DNA of 64,000 bases from an uncultured Flavobacteriaceae bacterium (GCA_913065125.1 CAJYAG010000004.1:1-64000), one strand, 5' to 3'. Numbered from the stretch's first letter, positions 51,007 to 60,958 are shown. Notes: generated from the letters alone by a model not told the origin. Program-made: numbers and translations.

Positions 51007-51702
51007 ATGGAAATAAGAAATTATACAAACGAACAAGTACAAACCATTCAAGCTGCTTTTATGTCAAAAGTATATACTTGGATGTCTGGAGGATTAGCAA
51101 TTACTGGATTAATCGCCATGTGGGTAGCTTCAACACCATCTTTAATTGAAGCAATTGTAACAAACCAAATATTATTTTTTGGATTGATTATTGGAGAAAT
51201 ATTTTTAGTTGGATATTTAATTTCGATGATTAAAAGAATGTCTGCACAAACTGCTGGAATCATTTTTACAGGGTACGCTGCATTAAACGGTCTGACTTTA
51301 TCCTTTATCTTTTTAATTTATGAACTTGGTTCTATTGCAAGTACCTTTTTTGTGACTGCCGGTACGTTTGCCATCATGAGTATTTACGGCTATTACACCA
51401 AAAAAGACTTAACGTCTTGGGGTAACTTATTATTTATGGCTTTAATCGGAATCATTATTGCTTCTGTGGTTAACTTTTTTATGCAAAGCGAAATGATGTA
51501 TTGGTTAATTACCTATGCAGGTGTTTTTATCTTTGTGGGATTAACAGCGTACGATACTCAAAAAATTAAAAGAATGAGTACTGCCTCTGAAGTTGGTTCT
51601 GAAGAAGAATCTAAAAGTGCCATTGTGGGTGCATTAATGTTGTACTTAGACTTTATCAATCTGTTTTTATTACTGCTAAGAATATTAGGAGATAGAAAAT
51701 AA
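51007..51702 (+). CDS. Bax inhibitor-1 / YccA family membrane protein
   Basis: This 231 aa protein has seven hydrophobic segments and the BI-1 signature region (LTAYDTQKIKRM at about 179-190, then ALMLYLDFINLFLLLLRILG). The family forms pH-sensitive ion leaks or interacts with membrane proteases in other bacteria; the role here is unknown. The start follows the previous terminator by 26 bp. Confidence 0.92.
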   Translation: MEIRNYTNEQVQTIQAAFMSKVYTWMSGGLAITGLIAMWVASTPSLIEAIVTNQILFFGLIIGEIFLVGYLISMIKRMSAQTAGIIFTGYAALNGLTLSFIFLIYELGSIASTFFVTAGTFAIMSIYGYYTKKDLTSWGNLLFMALIGIIIASVVNFFMQSEMMYWLITYAGVFIFVGLTAYDTQKIKRMSTASEVGSEEESKSAIVGALMLYLDFINLFLLLLRILGDRK

Positions 51703-51739
51703 ACCACTTAATTTATTAAAAAAGAAAATTTTTTAATTG

Positions 51740-51812
51740 TCTATTCGAGCGGAGTCGAGAATTTATCACTCATTATTTATATTTAGTCATCCCGACTGCG
51801 CTCGATGAGACA
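51740..51812. repeat. Dispersed inverted repeat (TCGAGCGGAGTCGAG type)
   Basis: TCGAGCGGAGTCGAGA and CCGACTGCGCTCGATGA form imperfect arms about 30 bp apart; this is the same family as 45632-45700. Confidence 0.6.
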
Positions 51813-51839
51813 TTTCTTATTTTATACTGCTTTTTACAG

Positions 51840-51847
51840 TATCTTTG
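51840..51847 (+). promoter_or_regulatory. -7 element of the helicase gene
   Basis: TATCTTTG matches TAnnTTTG and lies 19 bp before the ATG at 51866. Confidence 0.5.
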
Positions 51848-51865
51848 TGCATTATTTAAAGAGAT

Positions 51866-53104
51866 ATGCAGTTTAAAGATTTAGGATTAAATAAACCAAT
51901 TGTAAGAGCAATTACTGAACACGGATACGAAAATCCGACTTTAGTTCAAGAACAAGCTATTCCTGTTGTACTTGAGAAAAAAGATGTGATTGTTTCTGCT
52001 CAAACAGGAACAGGAAAAACGGCTGCATTTGCATTGCCTATTTTACAACAACTTTTTGATAAACAAGACGCGTCTAAAAAAGGAAAGAAGATTAGAGCAT
52101 TAATCATTAGTCCAACGAGAGAATTAGCAATACAAATAGAAGAAAATTTTACTCTTTACAGTAAATATACCAATTTAAGAACAGGAATTGTTTTTGGCGG
52201 AATTTCAATTGAGCCACAAAAAGAAATGTTGAAAAAAGGAGTTGATATTTTAATTGCTACTCCTGGTAGATTATTGGATTTACACAAACAAGACTTTGTA
52301 AACTTAGATTTTATAGAAACTTTTGTGTTAGACGAAGCCGATTTAATGTTAGACATGGGTTTTATTGATGATGTTAAGAAGATTGATCGTCTTTGTCATC
52401 AACAAAAACAAACTTTATTGTTCTCTGCTACGATGCCATTTAAAGTGGTAGAACTGGCTAAAACGATCTTAAAAGACCCAGTAAAAATTGAAGTTGCTCC
52501 AACTTCTTCTACGGTAAAAGGGGTGCATCAATTATTGTTTTATGTTCCAAAACCAAAGAAAATTGAATTGTGTTTACACTTGCTTAGAAATTCTATTAAA
52601 GGAAGTGTCATCATTTTTAGAAGAACTAAATACGGAGTTGATAAATTAGAAAAAACACTACTTACTAATAAGTATAAAGTGGATAGTATTCATGGTGATA
52701 AATCTCAAGATTTACGTCAAGAAGCTTTGCGAAAATTTAAAAAAGGTGAAGTCAATATTCTAATTGCAACTGATGTTGCTGCACGTGGAATTGATGTTAA
52801 AGATGTTGATACAGTAATTAATTTTGACCTTCCGAATATTTCAGAAACGTATGTGCATAGAATCGGTAGAACGGGTAGAGCAGGGCAAGAAGGCGCTGCA
52901 TTTTCATTCTGTTCTGCAGACGAAAAAGACTATGTGATTGCCATCCAAAAATTAATCAATAAGCAATTGGATGTAATAGAAGATCACCCATATCCATTAG
53001 ATCCAAAAGCAAAGCCAGAAGTACATAAATCTCCTGATGCTGGAAAATACAGAAAAGGAAGAAAATCTGTAGCTTCTAAAAAGAAAAAGAAACGTTGGTA
53101 TTAA
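51866..53104 (+). CDS. DEAD-box RNA helicase (RhlE-like)
   Basis: This 412 aa helicase has all core motifs: Q motif near residue 27 (PTLVQEQAIP), Walker A AQTGTGKTA, PTRELA, DEAD (in VLDEADLMLDMGF), SAT, and HRIGRTGRAG. The C-terminal tail is very basic (GRKSVASKKKKKRW), likely for RNA binding. It should act in ribosome assembly or RNA turnover, possibly under cold. It has its own -7 element and a terminator just after its stop. Confidence 0.93.
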   Translation: MQFKDLGLNKPIVRAITEHGYENPTLVQEQAIPVVLEKKDVIVSAQTGTGKTAAFALPILQQLFDKQDASKKGKKIRALIISPTRELAIQIEENFTLYSKYTNLRTGIVFGGISIEPQKEMLKKGVDILIATPGRLLDLHKQDFVNLDFIETFVLDEADLMLDMGFIDDVKKIDRLCHQQKQTLLFSATMPFKVVELAKTILKDPVKIEVAPTSSTVKGVHQLLFYVPKPKKIELCLHLLRNSIKGSVIIFRRTKYGVDKLEKTLLTNKYKVDSIHGDKSQDLRQEALRKFKKGEVNILIATDVAARGIDVKDVDTVINFDLPNISETYVHRIGRTGRAGQEGAAFSFCSADEKDYVIAIQKLINKQLDVIEDHPYPLDPKAKPEVHKSPDAGKYRKGRKSVASKKKKKRWY

Positions 53105-53120
53105 GATGTTTAAGATAAAA

Positions 53121-53150
53121 AAAGCTCCTCATTTATGAGGAGCTTTTTTT
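53121..53150. terminator. Convergent terminator
   Basis: Stem AAAGCTCCTC / GAGGAGCTTT with loop ATTTAT and T-run, between the helicase gene (+) and a - strand operon. Confidence 0.9.
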
Positions 53151-53586
53151 ATGTATTTGGACCTTGCCAAATAACTTGTTCAATCATCCAATTCCCATTT
53201 TCTTGTTTTGCTAAAAACATATAATCTGTTCCCCAATACGCAGTAACTTTTACTGCAGCTATTTTATCCATAAGGTCTAGAATCTCTACTATCTTTGGTG
53301 ATCCTTTTTTAGCATAATTCTTTCTTGCTTCAACATTTTTAGCAAATTTTAAGGCACCTTCAAAAGTCATATAACTAGCTTTGCCATATTTGTTGGTTTT
53401 TTCTGATTTCCAAAAACCAAATTTATGTAAAGTAGGTTTTAGTGAAGCCTTTAATTTATCAGTGTTTCCTTCATAGAAACCTTCTAAATAGTTCATGCAA
53501 GCTTTTGTAATTAATTGTTTGTCTGTTTGTGCATTAACTTGAAAACTTAATACAGTTACAAATAAGAATAAGATTATATTTTTCAT
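53149..53586 (-). CDS. Secreted NTF2-like / lumazine-binding-type protein
   Basis: This 145 aa protein has a signal peptide (cleavage after QVNA, about residue 19). The mature part, with ACMNYLEGFYEGNTDKLKASL and AVKVTAYWGTDYMFLAKQENGNWMIEQVIW, has the pattern of NTF2-like putative lumazine-binding proteins widespread in Flavobacteria. No catalytic role is known. It lies 14 bp after the M14 peptidase gene and is probably in its operon. Confidence 0.75.
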   Translation of the reverse strand: MKNIILFLFVTVLSFQVNAQTDKQLITKACMNYLEGFYEGNTDKLKASLKPTLHKFGFWKSEKTNKYGKASYMTFEGALKFAKNVEARKNYAKKGSPKIVEILDLMDKIAAVKVTAYWGTDYMFLAKQENGNWMIEQVIWQGPNT

Positions 53587-53600
53587 GATAAATAAACTTT

Positions 53601-55343
53601 TTAATTACTTCTCTTAGAAACAACCCCACCTTTTGCACTGTCAACAGTAACAGTAAATTTAGAATTTCCTTTTACAATCCAACGTATTCTTACAACTCCG
53701 TTTCCAGGAATGTTCTGAACCCTCATTTTAGCCGGATTCACTTTTTGTTCTTCGGTTACATTAAAATCTGCATCAGTAACCAACATTCCTGCAACAACAT
53801 TAACTCCAGAAATACTTACATAATCTGGTCTTGTAATATTGTATTTTAAATCTTGACTTGCGTGTGTTGGCATTAATCTATCGTTTTGAATAGTAACAGT
53901 TACTTCTTTTAAGCCGCCACTTAATTTCTTTTCAGAAATAGCTGCAATAGATAAATTTGGCATATGATACGCATGATAAAAAGTAAACGCCATATTTCTG
54001 TGCGCTTCTTCTTCTAACATAAAACCAGGAGTTGCTCTACCAAAATTCTTTTTAAATCCGCCAACTTCAATTTTCCCATACGTTGGATGATTAAACTCTT
54101 TCCAATCTGTAAAAGCATCACTCATTAACAATTCTTTGTCAAAATCATACGTTTGGTTTCTGTCTCTTCCGCTCTTTTTGTAGTATGCAAATGAGGTGAA
54201 AATTTCATTGGTAAATGTGTAAATACCTCTACTTCCATAAAACCAATCTAGTTCACCACCAAACACAGAATACAAATCTTTATACACTGTTAAATACCGA
54301 TAACCTGGCAACATTTTTTCTCCTTTCTTACCAATTGCATCATAAATTCGAATGTCTGCTCTGTTATAAGTTGCTAAATCTTCTTGTGCTCCTGGACCAC
54401 GTAAAATCATTCCTCCAGAATTGTGAAAACTTTGTGCTCCAGCAATATTTGGATGTGCTAAAACAAAATCTGCAACGGCTCTAGTTTCTGGTAAAGAAAA
54501 TGGATGTCTGTATGCACCACGTTGAATGTAATCTGGTTGCCATTTCCAACCCCAATCTCTATTCGGGTCGTAATATCCGTGCGTATCTTCGTTTATTCTT
54601 CCGTCTCCATCATTGTCAATCCCTTCGTTTCCTAAATATTCGTAACGCTGAGTTGTAACAACATCATCTGGGCCAATAGGAATCATTTTTCTTGGATCTT
54701 GTGGATCTACAATATAATTTCCGTGATTGCTCTTTCTTCTCATCATTGTAATAGAACCATCGCCATTGATATCATCATAACCATCTTCATCAAACAAACC
54801 ATCTCTATCATCATCTAAAGCAATCATACCAGATCTTGGACTACTTCCAGTATTTGGTTCTTTCATGAAATCGTTTCTTGCATCTGGATTTATCGTTGGG
54901 ACAATATAAAAAACACGATCGTTTAACATGTTGGTAATGTATTCATTGTCGTTAAAGTTTTCCGTCAAATACCAAGCTGTATAAATACTGATTTCTCCAC
55001 CCTGAATTTCATTAGAGTGAATATTACCATCTAAATAAAATCCTGGTTTTCTGTCTGCTTTTCCTTTTTTATAATTTGTAATTGCAAGCATCCAGATATC
55101 TCTGCCTTTTGCAGATTTACCGATAGATTGTCTTTTAACTAAATTAGGATGTGCATCTGCAATCTTTTTACTTAGTGCAGCTAATCCTTCTGAAGTATAA
55201 TATCTATTAAATGAAATTTGAACTTTAGGATTGTGTGGAGATCCGGCTGCTCTAAAAATTTCTGAACTATTTTGTGCGCCAATTGCTAATGGAAATAAAA
55301 ATACTAGCAACAATGACTTTAATATATTTTTGTTGATTTTCAT
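53601..55343 (-). CDS. M14 zinc carboxypeptidase
   Basis: This 580 aa secreted peptidase has a signal peptide (cleavage after AIGA) and an M14 catalytic domain with zinc ligands H109 and E112 (GNIHSNE) and H307 (SFHNSGG). The substrate-binding Arg lies in NRDW (261-264). Two calcium-type DxDxDGxxxE insertions (DDDRDGLFDED, DNDGDGRINED) interrupt the domain. A C-terminal beta-sandwich of about 100 residues follows. It would remove C-terminal residues from peptides outside the cytoplasm. The neighbouring paralogue has lost these residues. Confidence 0.9.
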   Translation of the reverse strand: MKINKNILKSLLLVFLFPLAIGAQNSSEIFRAAGSPHNPKVQISFNRYYTSEGLAALSKKIADAHPNLVKRQSIGKSAKGRDIWMLAITNYKKGKADRKPGFYLDGNIHSNEIQGGEISIYTAWYLTENFNDNEYITNMLNDRVFYIVPTINPDARNDFMKEPNTGSSPRSGMIALDDDRDGLFDEDGYDDINGDGSITMMRRKSNHGNYIVDPQDPRKMIPIGPDDVVTTQRYEYLGNEGIDNDGDGRINEDTHGYYDPNRDWGWKWQPDYIQRGAYRHPFSLPETRAVADFVLAHPNIAGAQSFHNSGGMILRGPGAQEDLATYNRADIRIYDAIGKKGEKMLPGYRYLTVYKDLYSVFGGELDWFYGSRGIYTFTNEIFTSFAYYKKSGRDRNQTYDFDKELLMSDAFTDWKEFNHPTYGKIEVGGFKKNFGRATPGFMLEEEAHRNMAFTFYHAYHMPNLSIAAISEKKLSGGLKEVTVTIQNDRLMPTHASQDLKYNITRPDYVSISGVNVVAGMLVTDADFNVTEEQKVNPAKMRVQNIPGNGVVRIRWIVKGNSKFTVTVDSAKGGVVSKRSN

Positions 55344-55356
55344 CTTTTCTAATTTT

Positions 55357-56982
55357 TTATTTTAATTTGATTGTTGCTGAATCTGAACCTGTATGAGAAG
55401 TTCCTGCTTCAATACTTACATTTCCTTTTCCTTTAATTAACCAAGAAAATTTTTGACTACTATCTCCGTCAATACTATTTACCAATGTTATTTCTTTACC
55501 ACTAATAATTTCTTGATTCTTAGCCAATTTAACAGCTACTTTTATTTTTAACAACCATCTAGACTTTTTTCCCATTTCTGTATGAGTTGGCAATAAACCA
55601 CTGTTATGAACATCTACAGAAATTCTAGTAATACCATTTCCTACAGCCTCAGAAGTTACATTTTGAAGTGTAATATTTGGTTGCATTTTTGCAAGTTCGA
55701 TAATAAAATCTGTATGTTTTTTACTGATGTCTGCAACCATTTTAAATGGTGGATTGATCATTTTGTAAGGAGGAATTCCTCCAACTTCTACTTTCTTATT
55801 TGGAAAATCTGGATGATTTATTGGCTTCCAATCAACAAAAGCACTGCTGATGTTTTCTTGTTTTGCCCAATTTAAATAGTTTACATACTTGTTTTTTGCA
55901 GATTTTTTCGCAGAATCTTTTACTTTTGGAACCCACCAACCTGGAGTTGACAAAGCTAATTTACCAAAATGAAAATACGTCCATTGAAAGAAATCTCCTC
56001 CTTTTCCGTTAGAAACAGGAGCGTCTTTTGTTCCGGTGATTTTGTTGTATTTTCCTGACAAGAATTTGTTTAAAGCCGCATCGTCTTTTAAAACACTTGT
56101 TACAACTCTTTTTCTAGCACCAGCCGCATTGTACTTTAATGGATTGGAAAGATTATTTTCTGGCCCTAAAGTAATAATAGAAAAGATGTTCCATTGCTCA
56201 TATAAAAACTCTAATAAAGCTCTGTTTTCTTTTTCAGAAACAGCATGTTCTCCAGCTCCTGGTTTAAAATATGGATAATTATAACTGAAGTTTTTGTTGA
56301 ATACAATTCCGCCTTTACCATCTTCATTAAATTTCCCGTCCTTATCATTATCAATTCCTTCAGAGAAAACTTTATACGTTCCTGTTTCGCCTTTGTTTTT
56401 ATCAGCTTTCACAAGTATTCTTTCGTCTTCTTTTAGTTTGATGTAATCCCCAGTAACGTCTTCTACACGCATCATGGTAATAAACCCGTCTTTGTTTAAA
56501 TCCTCAAATGGATCTTCGTTAAATTCGCCATCTCTGTCATCATCGGTACTTCTGGCGTTTCCATTTTTGTAATGTTTTAAAGAAGAAAAATAATTTTCTG
56601 TGGCATTCGGACTCATATTAGGGAAAATATAAAATGTAGTTTTCTCTAATACATCCGCATGATTTTTTAAAATATTTTCTGCAATTTGAATTGCCATTTC
56701 TGGACCTAAAATATGAGAACCATCAATACCACTAACAATGGCTATTGCAGGTTTATTTTTAGCGTTTCCTTTAGATAAAGTTAATGCCCAAATTTTATGT
56801 CCACCAACTGTTGTTGTTAGTGTTTCTAATTTACTGTTTGATGCATTTTGACTTTGTAAAGTTTTAAGTCGTTGAGAGAATTTGCTATAATTGCTATAAT
56901 CGGTTTGTGCCGAAATTTGCAACGAAGTAAAGCAAAAAAGCAACCCAGAAAAAAGGGTAATTGCCTGTTTTTTGTTGAACAT
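55357..56982 (-). CDS. Catalytically degenerate M14 carboxypeptidase homologue
   Basis: This 541 aa secreted paralogue of the adjacent M14 enzyme has the same layout, including both acidic DxDxDG insertions and the C-terminal beta-sandwich. The zinc site is destroyed: HxxE has become D87 and H90 (SGIDGSHI), the third His region reads IITLGPENN, and NRDW is NKNF. It therefore should not be a zinc carboxypeptidase. It may bind peptides or partner with the active enzyme, whose gene begins 13 bp downstream. Confidence 0.8.
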   Translation of the reverse strand: MFNKKQAITLFSGLLFCFTSLQISAQTDYSNYSKFSQRLKTLQSQNASNSKLETLTTTVGGHKIWALTLSKGNAKNKPAIAIVSGIDGSHILGPEMAIQIAENILKNHADVLEKTTFYIFPNMSPNATENYFSSLKHYKNGNARSTDDDRDGEFNEDPFEDLNKDGFITMMRVEDVTGDYIKLKEDERILVKADKNKGETGTYKVFSEGIDNDKDGKFNEDGKGGIVFNKNFSYNYPYFKPGAGEHAVSEKENRALLEFLYEQWNIFSIITLGPENNLSNPLKYNAAGARKRVVTSVLKDDAALNKFLSGKYNKITGTKDAPVSNGKGGDFFQWTYFHFGKLALSTPGWWVPKVKDSAKKSAKNKYVNYLNWAKQENISSAFVDWKPINHPDFPNKKVEVGGIPPYKMINPPFKMVADISKKHTDFIIELAKMQPNITLQNVTSEAVGNGITRISVDVHNSGLLPTHTEMGKKSRWLLKIKVAVKLAKNQEIISGKEITLVNSIDGDSSQKFSWLIKGKGNVSIEAGTSHTGSDSATIKLK

Positions 56983-57094
56983 AATAATAGTAGGTTAAAT
57001 TAATTATAAAGAATTAGCTTTAAAGATATAGAATTCTATATACAAACCTATTTGTTGTTTAATGAACTTCTAAATATTAAGTTTTTTTTAACGT

Positions 57095-57538
57095 TTACTT
57101 TTTTAGAATAATTTCTTCAAAATCTTCAGTCTTGTCTAAACTAGAAAATAAATTTTTGAATTTTTCGGAAGGAGCAGACAATTTTCGTTTTTCTAAATCT
57201 ATCCAAGCGCCATACACATTTACTTGAGCCGCCAACTTGCCTTTTTCATTAAAAAGTTGATGTTGTAACTTCCAGCGCTCTATGTTTGTTGATAAAGCTT
57301 TTAATGTAAGATTTACTGTAATGTCTTCTCCGATGTGGATTTCTTTATAAAAGTTAGTTTCTTCTTTAAATAGAATTGGGCCTAATTTCTCTCTAGCAAA
57401 ATCATCTATAGACAATCCATGTTCTTTAAAATACCGAACTCTAACTTCTGCAGCATAATCATTATATGCGGTGTGTCGCATATGTCTATTTGCGTCAAAA
57501 TCTGCCCATTTTGTTTTAAATGTTACTTTGAATTCCAT
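57095..57538 (-). CDS. 4HBT-type acyl-CoA thioesterase
   Basis: This 147 aa hot-dog-fold protein starts with the segment KWADFDANRHMRHTAYNDYA, in which the Asp/Asn and His of the 4HBT thioesterase signature are visible. The substrate acyl-CoA is unknown. It lies 12 bp downstream of the tail-specific protease gene. Confidence 0.85.
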   Translation of the reverse strand: MEFKVTFKTKWADFDANRHMRHTAYNDYAAEVRVRYFKEHGLSIDDFAREKLGPILFKEETNFYKEIHIGEDITVNLTLKALSTNIERWKLQHQLFNEKGKLAAQVNVYGAWIDLEKRKLSAPSEKFKNLFSSLDKTEDFEEIILKK

Positions 57539-57550
57539 AAAAAGTAAATC

Positions 57551-59671
57551 TTAGTTTTTAACGACTTGATTCAAATTCCTCATTTTTAATCTACTCAAAA
57601 CATTTAAAGCTTCATTAATGTAAATGTCTTTCGCTAAGTTTTGATGCCAAGCTATTCTTTTATCACCATCAATAATTTCTTTTTTGATTAAAGGAAGCTC
57701 ACTTTTAGGAGATTCAAATTTTAAATTTGATTCAAATTTAAATACAGATTTAAACTTTTCTCCTTGTTCTTGATGTTTTTTAGCTTCTTTTGTAAATTGT
57801 TTAAAGTTTAAAGAATAGGTGGTGTCATCCTGACTTTTCTTCAACCATTTTGCATAATCATTAATCAATGTAAAACTAGGATTTTGCATAATTCTCTCTT
57901 TGCTTTCATTGACAACATCACTAAAGTTCTCATAAGAATTTACAGGAGTATATGTTGCTTTCGGAACTTTATCCCAATCTAAAGCGCCATCTAAATCTCT
58001 TTCGCCAAATTTCATATAACTATATCTGTCTGGCATTGCAATATCAGAATACACGCCTTCTTTTTGTGTAGAACCGCCATTAACTCTGTAGAATTTTTGA
58101 ATGGTCATTTTTAGAAAACCTAAATCTTCTTTGTAATCTGGATAAAACTGATTGATTGGTAAAATATTTTGAACTGTTCCTTTTCCGTAAGTTTGATTAC
58201 TTCCAATAATAACTGCTCTGTTGTAATCTTGCATTGCAGCAGCAAAAATTTCTGATGCCGAAGCAGATAATTTATTTACTAAAACAACCAAAGGGCCGTT
58301 CCATTGTATTTTAGGGTCTTTGTCGTGCTGAACTCTTGCATTTTCTCCTCTATATTTTATTTGCACAACAGGTCCTTCGCTAATAAATAATCCTGCAATT
58401 TCAATCGCAGTTTTTAAAGACCCACCGCCATTATTTCTTAAGTCTATTAACAATCCTTCTACATTTTCTTTTTTAAGATTTGCAATTTCTTTTTCCATGT
58501 CTTTTGCAGAATCTCTAAAGTTTTTATCGCTAAAATCGATGTAAAATTTCGGTAAATTAATTACGCCATATTTTTTTCCATCTTTTAGCACAACACTAGA
58601 TTTCACAAAAGTTTCATCTAAATTTACAATATCTCTAATGATAGAAATTACACGAATAGAATTGTCTAATTTTTTCTTTACAGTCAATCTAACTTCTGTA
58701 CCTTTTTTCCCTTTGATAAATTTAATGGCGTCGTCTAAACGCATGCCAACAATATCTAAAGGTTCTTCATCGGCTTGTGCTACTTTTAAAATAATATCTC
58801 CAGCTTCTAAATCACCTTGTTTCCAAGCCGGTCCACCAGAAACAACTTCAAAAACGTGCGTGTAAATTCCTTTTTTCTGTAATCTTGCTCCAATTCCTTC
58901 AATTTTACCAGACATATCTACGTCAAATTTTTCTTTAACGCTTGGCGCCATGTATGTAGAATGAGGATCGAAACCGCTAATAACGCTATTTAAAAAAGTT
59001 GAAAACCAATCAGCATTTTCTAATTCTTCAATACGGATGTAAAGCTCATCCATGTTTTTTAAAACTTCTTTTCTTGCAGCAATTTCTAATGTTTTAAAAG
59101 ATGATTTTTTAAAATTCTTATCATCTTTTGCTTTTTCTGTTTCTAAGTCTTGTTTTTCTTGAATTCTGCTGAGCGTGTTTAATTTTAATTGTTTTCTCCA
59201 ATTATTTATCAACTCATTTTCATTTTTTGGAAAAGGAATTTTACCATAATCAATATCAATAGTTTCTCTTTTATTAAAATTGAAAGGTTGCGCTAAAATT
59301 TCTCCGTAATATTTTTTTGCGCTTTTAATTTTTTCTGTAAATCGATCATAAACTAAATGATAAAAAGCCAAATCTGCTTTTTTAAGTTGATTGTCTATCA
59401 GGTATTTAAATCTAGAAAAATCTTCAAGATCTTCTTGTGTAAAATATCTTTTAGACGGATCTAAACCTTCAATAAACTCATTAAAAACATGTTCAGAAAA
59501 ATCATCATCTAAATCCTTAGGTAAATAATGCCCATTTGTAAGCATGTAATTGATGACAGAAATTAATACTTTGTCTTTTTCTGGATCATTTTTTACAGGA
59601 TTTGTTGTAAAACTCGATGCTAGTATAAAAAATGCTACAAACGGAATGATAAATTTAAATGCTCTCTTCAT
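57551..59671 (-). CDS. prc: Carboxy-terminal processing (tail-specific) protease
   Basis: This 706 aa periplasmic protease has a signal or anchor segment (residues 5-22), an N-terminal helical domain, a PDZ domain (about 235-325) and the S41 core. The nucleophile is the Ser in KLSASASEIFAA and the general-base Lys is in TYGKGTVQN. A DUF3340-type C-terminal domain follows. Length and order match E. coli Prc. It degrades or trims periplasmic proteins from their C-termini. Confidence 0.92.
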   Translation of the reverse strand: MKRAFKFIIPFVAFFILASSFTTNPVKNDPEKDKVLISVINYMLTNGHYLPKDLDDDFSEHVFNEFIEGLDPSKRYFTQEDLEDFSRFKYLIDNQLKKADLAFYHLVYDRFTEKIKSAKKYYGEILAQPFNFNKRETIDIDYGKIPFPKNENELINNWRKQLKLNTLSRIQEKQDLETEKAKDDKNFKKSSFKTLEIAARKEVLKNMDELYIRIEELENADWFSTFLNSVISGFDPHSTYMAPSVKEKFDVDMSGKIEGIGARLQKKGIYTHVFEVVSGGPAWKQGDLEAGDIILKVAQADEEPLDIVGMRLDDAIKFIKGKKGTEVRLTVKKKLDNSIRVISIIRDIVNLDETFVKSSVVLKDGKKYGVINLPKFYIDFSDKNFRDSAKDMEKEIANLKKENVEGLLIDLRNNGGGSLKTAIEIAGLFISEGPVVQIKYRGENARVQHDKDPKIQWNGPLVVLVNKLSASASEIFAAAMQDYNRAVIIGSNQTYGKGTVQNILPINQFYPDYKEDLGFLKMTIQKFYRVNGGSTQKEGVYSDIAMPDRYSYMKFGERDLDGALDWDKVPKATYTPVNSYENFSDVVNESKERIMQNPSFTLINDYAKWLKKSQDDTTYSLNFKQFTKEAKKHQEQGEKFKSVFKFESNLKFESPKSELPLIKKEIIDGDKRIAWHQNLAKDIYINEALNVLSRLKMRNLNQVVKN

Positions 59672-59864
59672 GTTCTTAATTATTTTTTTAAATTCTTTTG
59701 CAATTTAGAGTATTGCAAACTACTAAAATTATACCAAAAAAAGTAGTGCAAATTTAATTCGTATTTTTTTGTGATTTTATTGATACAATGTTACTTAAAT
59801 ATCTGCCGTAAATCTGTTTATAAAATGTTAAATCCGTATCGTATAAAAGAAAGTAAAAATATGG

Positions 59865-59872
59865 TACATTTG
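59865..59872 (+). promoter_or_regulatory. -7 element of the surE-lpxB operon
   Basis: TACATTTG matches TAnnTTTG and lies 19 bp before the surE ATG. Confidence 0.55.
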
Positions 59873-59891
59873 TTAGTGATAAAATATAATT

Positions 59892-60662
59892 ATGAAAAAA
59901 AGACCTTTAATTTTAGTTACAAATGATGATGGAATAACTGCTCCAGGAATACGCGCTTTAATAGAAGTGATGAATGAAATTGGAGACGTTTTTGTAGTTG
60001 CGCCAGATAGCCCGCAAAGCGGAATGGGACACGCAATTACGGTTGATAATGTATTGCATTGTAATTCAATTACTGTTGATGATGGACCGCAAATAGAATA
60101 CAGTTGTTCTGGAACTCCGGCAGATTGTGTAAAGATGGCGGTAAATAGTATTTTAAACAGAAAACCAGATTTGTGTGTTTCAGGAATTAATCATGGATCA
60201 AATTCATCTATAAATGTCATTTATTCAGGAACGATGAGTGCTGCTGTAGAGGCAGGAATTGAAGGTGTTCCGGCAATTGGTTTTTCGTTGTTAGATTTTA
60301 ATTGGCATGCAGATTTTACAGCATCTAAAGTCATCATAAAACAAATTGTGTTAGAAGCTTTAAAGAAGAAGATTCCGGAAGCAACGGTTTTAAATGTAAA
60401 CATTCCGAATTTGCCCGAAAAAGACATCAAAGGAATTAAAATATGTAGACAAGCAAACGGAAATTGGCAGGAAAATTTTGACAAAAGAACAAGTCCAAAC
60501 GGAAAAGAATATTATTGGTTGTCTGGCGAGTTTATTTGTAAAGACAAAGGAGAAGATACAGATATTTGGGCCTTAAATAACGGTTATGTTTCTGTGGTTC
60601 CTGTGCAATTTGATATGACTGCGCATCACACAATCCAAAAATTAAATACATGGGATTTATAA
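59892..60662 (+). CDS. surE: 5'/3'-nucleotidase SurE
   Basis: This 256 aa metal-dependent nucleotidase has the N-terminal TNDDGITAPGI (metal-binding Asp pair), PDSPQSGMGHAIT and SGINHGSNSSINVIYSGTMSAA, all standard SurE motifs. It hydrolyses nucleoside monophosphates. Its 3' end overlaps the next small gene by 13 bp, and lpxB follows, so the three are one transcription unit. Confidence 0.95.
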   Translation: MKKRPLILVTNDDGITAPGIRALIEVMNEIGDVFVVAPDSPQSGMGHAITVDNVLHCNSITVDDGPQIEYSCSGTPADCVKMAVNSILNRKPDLCVSGINHGSNSSINVIYSGTMSAAVEAGIEGVPAIGFSLLDFNWHADFTASKVIIKQIVLEALKKKIPEATVLNVNIPNLPEKDIKGIKICRQANGNWQENFDKRTSPNGKEYYWLSGEFICKDKGEDTDIWALNNGYVSVVPVQFDMTAHHTIQKLNTWDL

Positions 60663-60937
60663 GAAAAGAAATTCTAATTGGAGCTTTAGTGTCGCTATTT
60701 GCAACATTTTCTGGAGTTTTTATCTATATAGAATTTTTTTCAAAAGTTGATTTTCAAGAAACATTAATTGTCATCAAAGAGCAAGATTTAGCTGCTAAAA
60801 TAGTAACCTTAGCAGCAATTCCAAATTTGTTTGTGTTTTTTGTTTACATCAAAAAAAAACAAGATTATAGAGCAAGAGGCGTTTTATTAACTACCATTTT
60901 AATTGCATTAACTACCTTTGTAGTCAAACTATTTTAG
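60650..60937 (+). CDS. Small two-helix membrane protein
   Basis: This 95 aa protein has membrane segments at about residues 8-28 and 50-65, plus a third hydrophobic stretch at 77-94 and a short basic loop (IKKKQDYRARG). The start overlaps the surE 3' end in another frame. I do not recognise the family. Its place between surE and lpxB suggests an envelope role, but nothing in the sequence shows one. Confidence 0.7.
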   Translation: MGFIRKEILIGALVSLFATFSGVFIYIEFFSKVDFQETLIVIKEQDLAAKIVTLAAIPNLFVFFVYIKKKQDYRARGVLLTTILIALTTFVVKLF

Positions 60938-60958
60938 CTACAATTCTTAATAAAAGGA

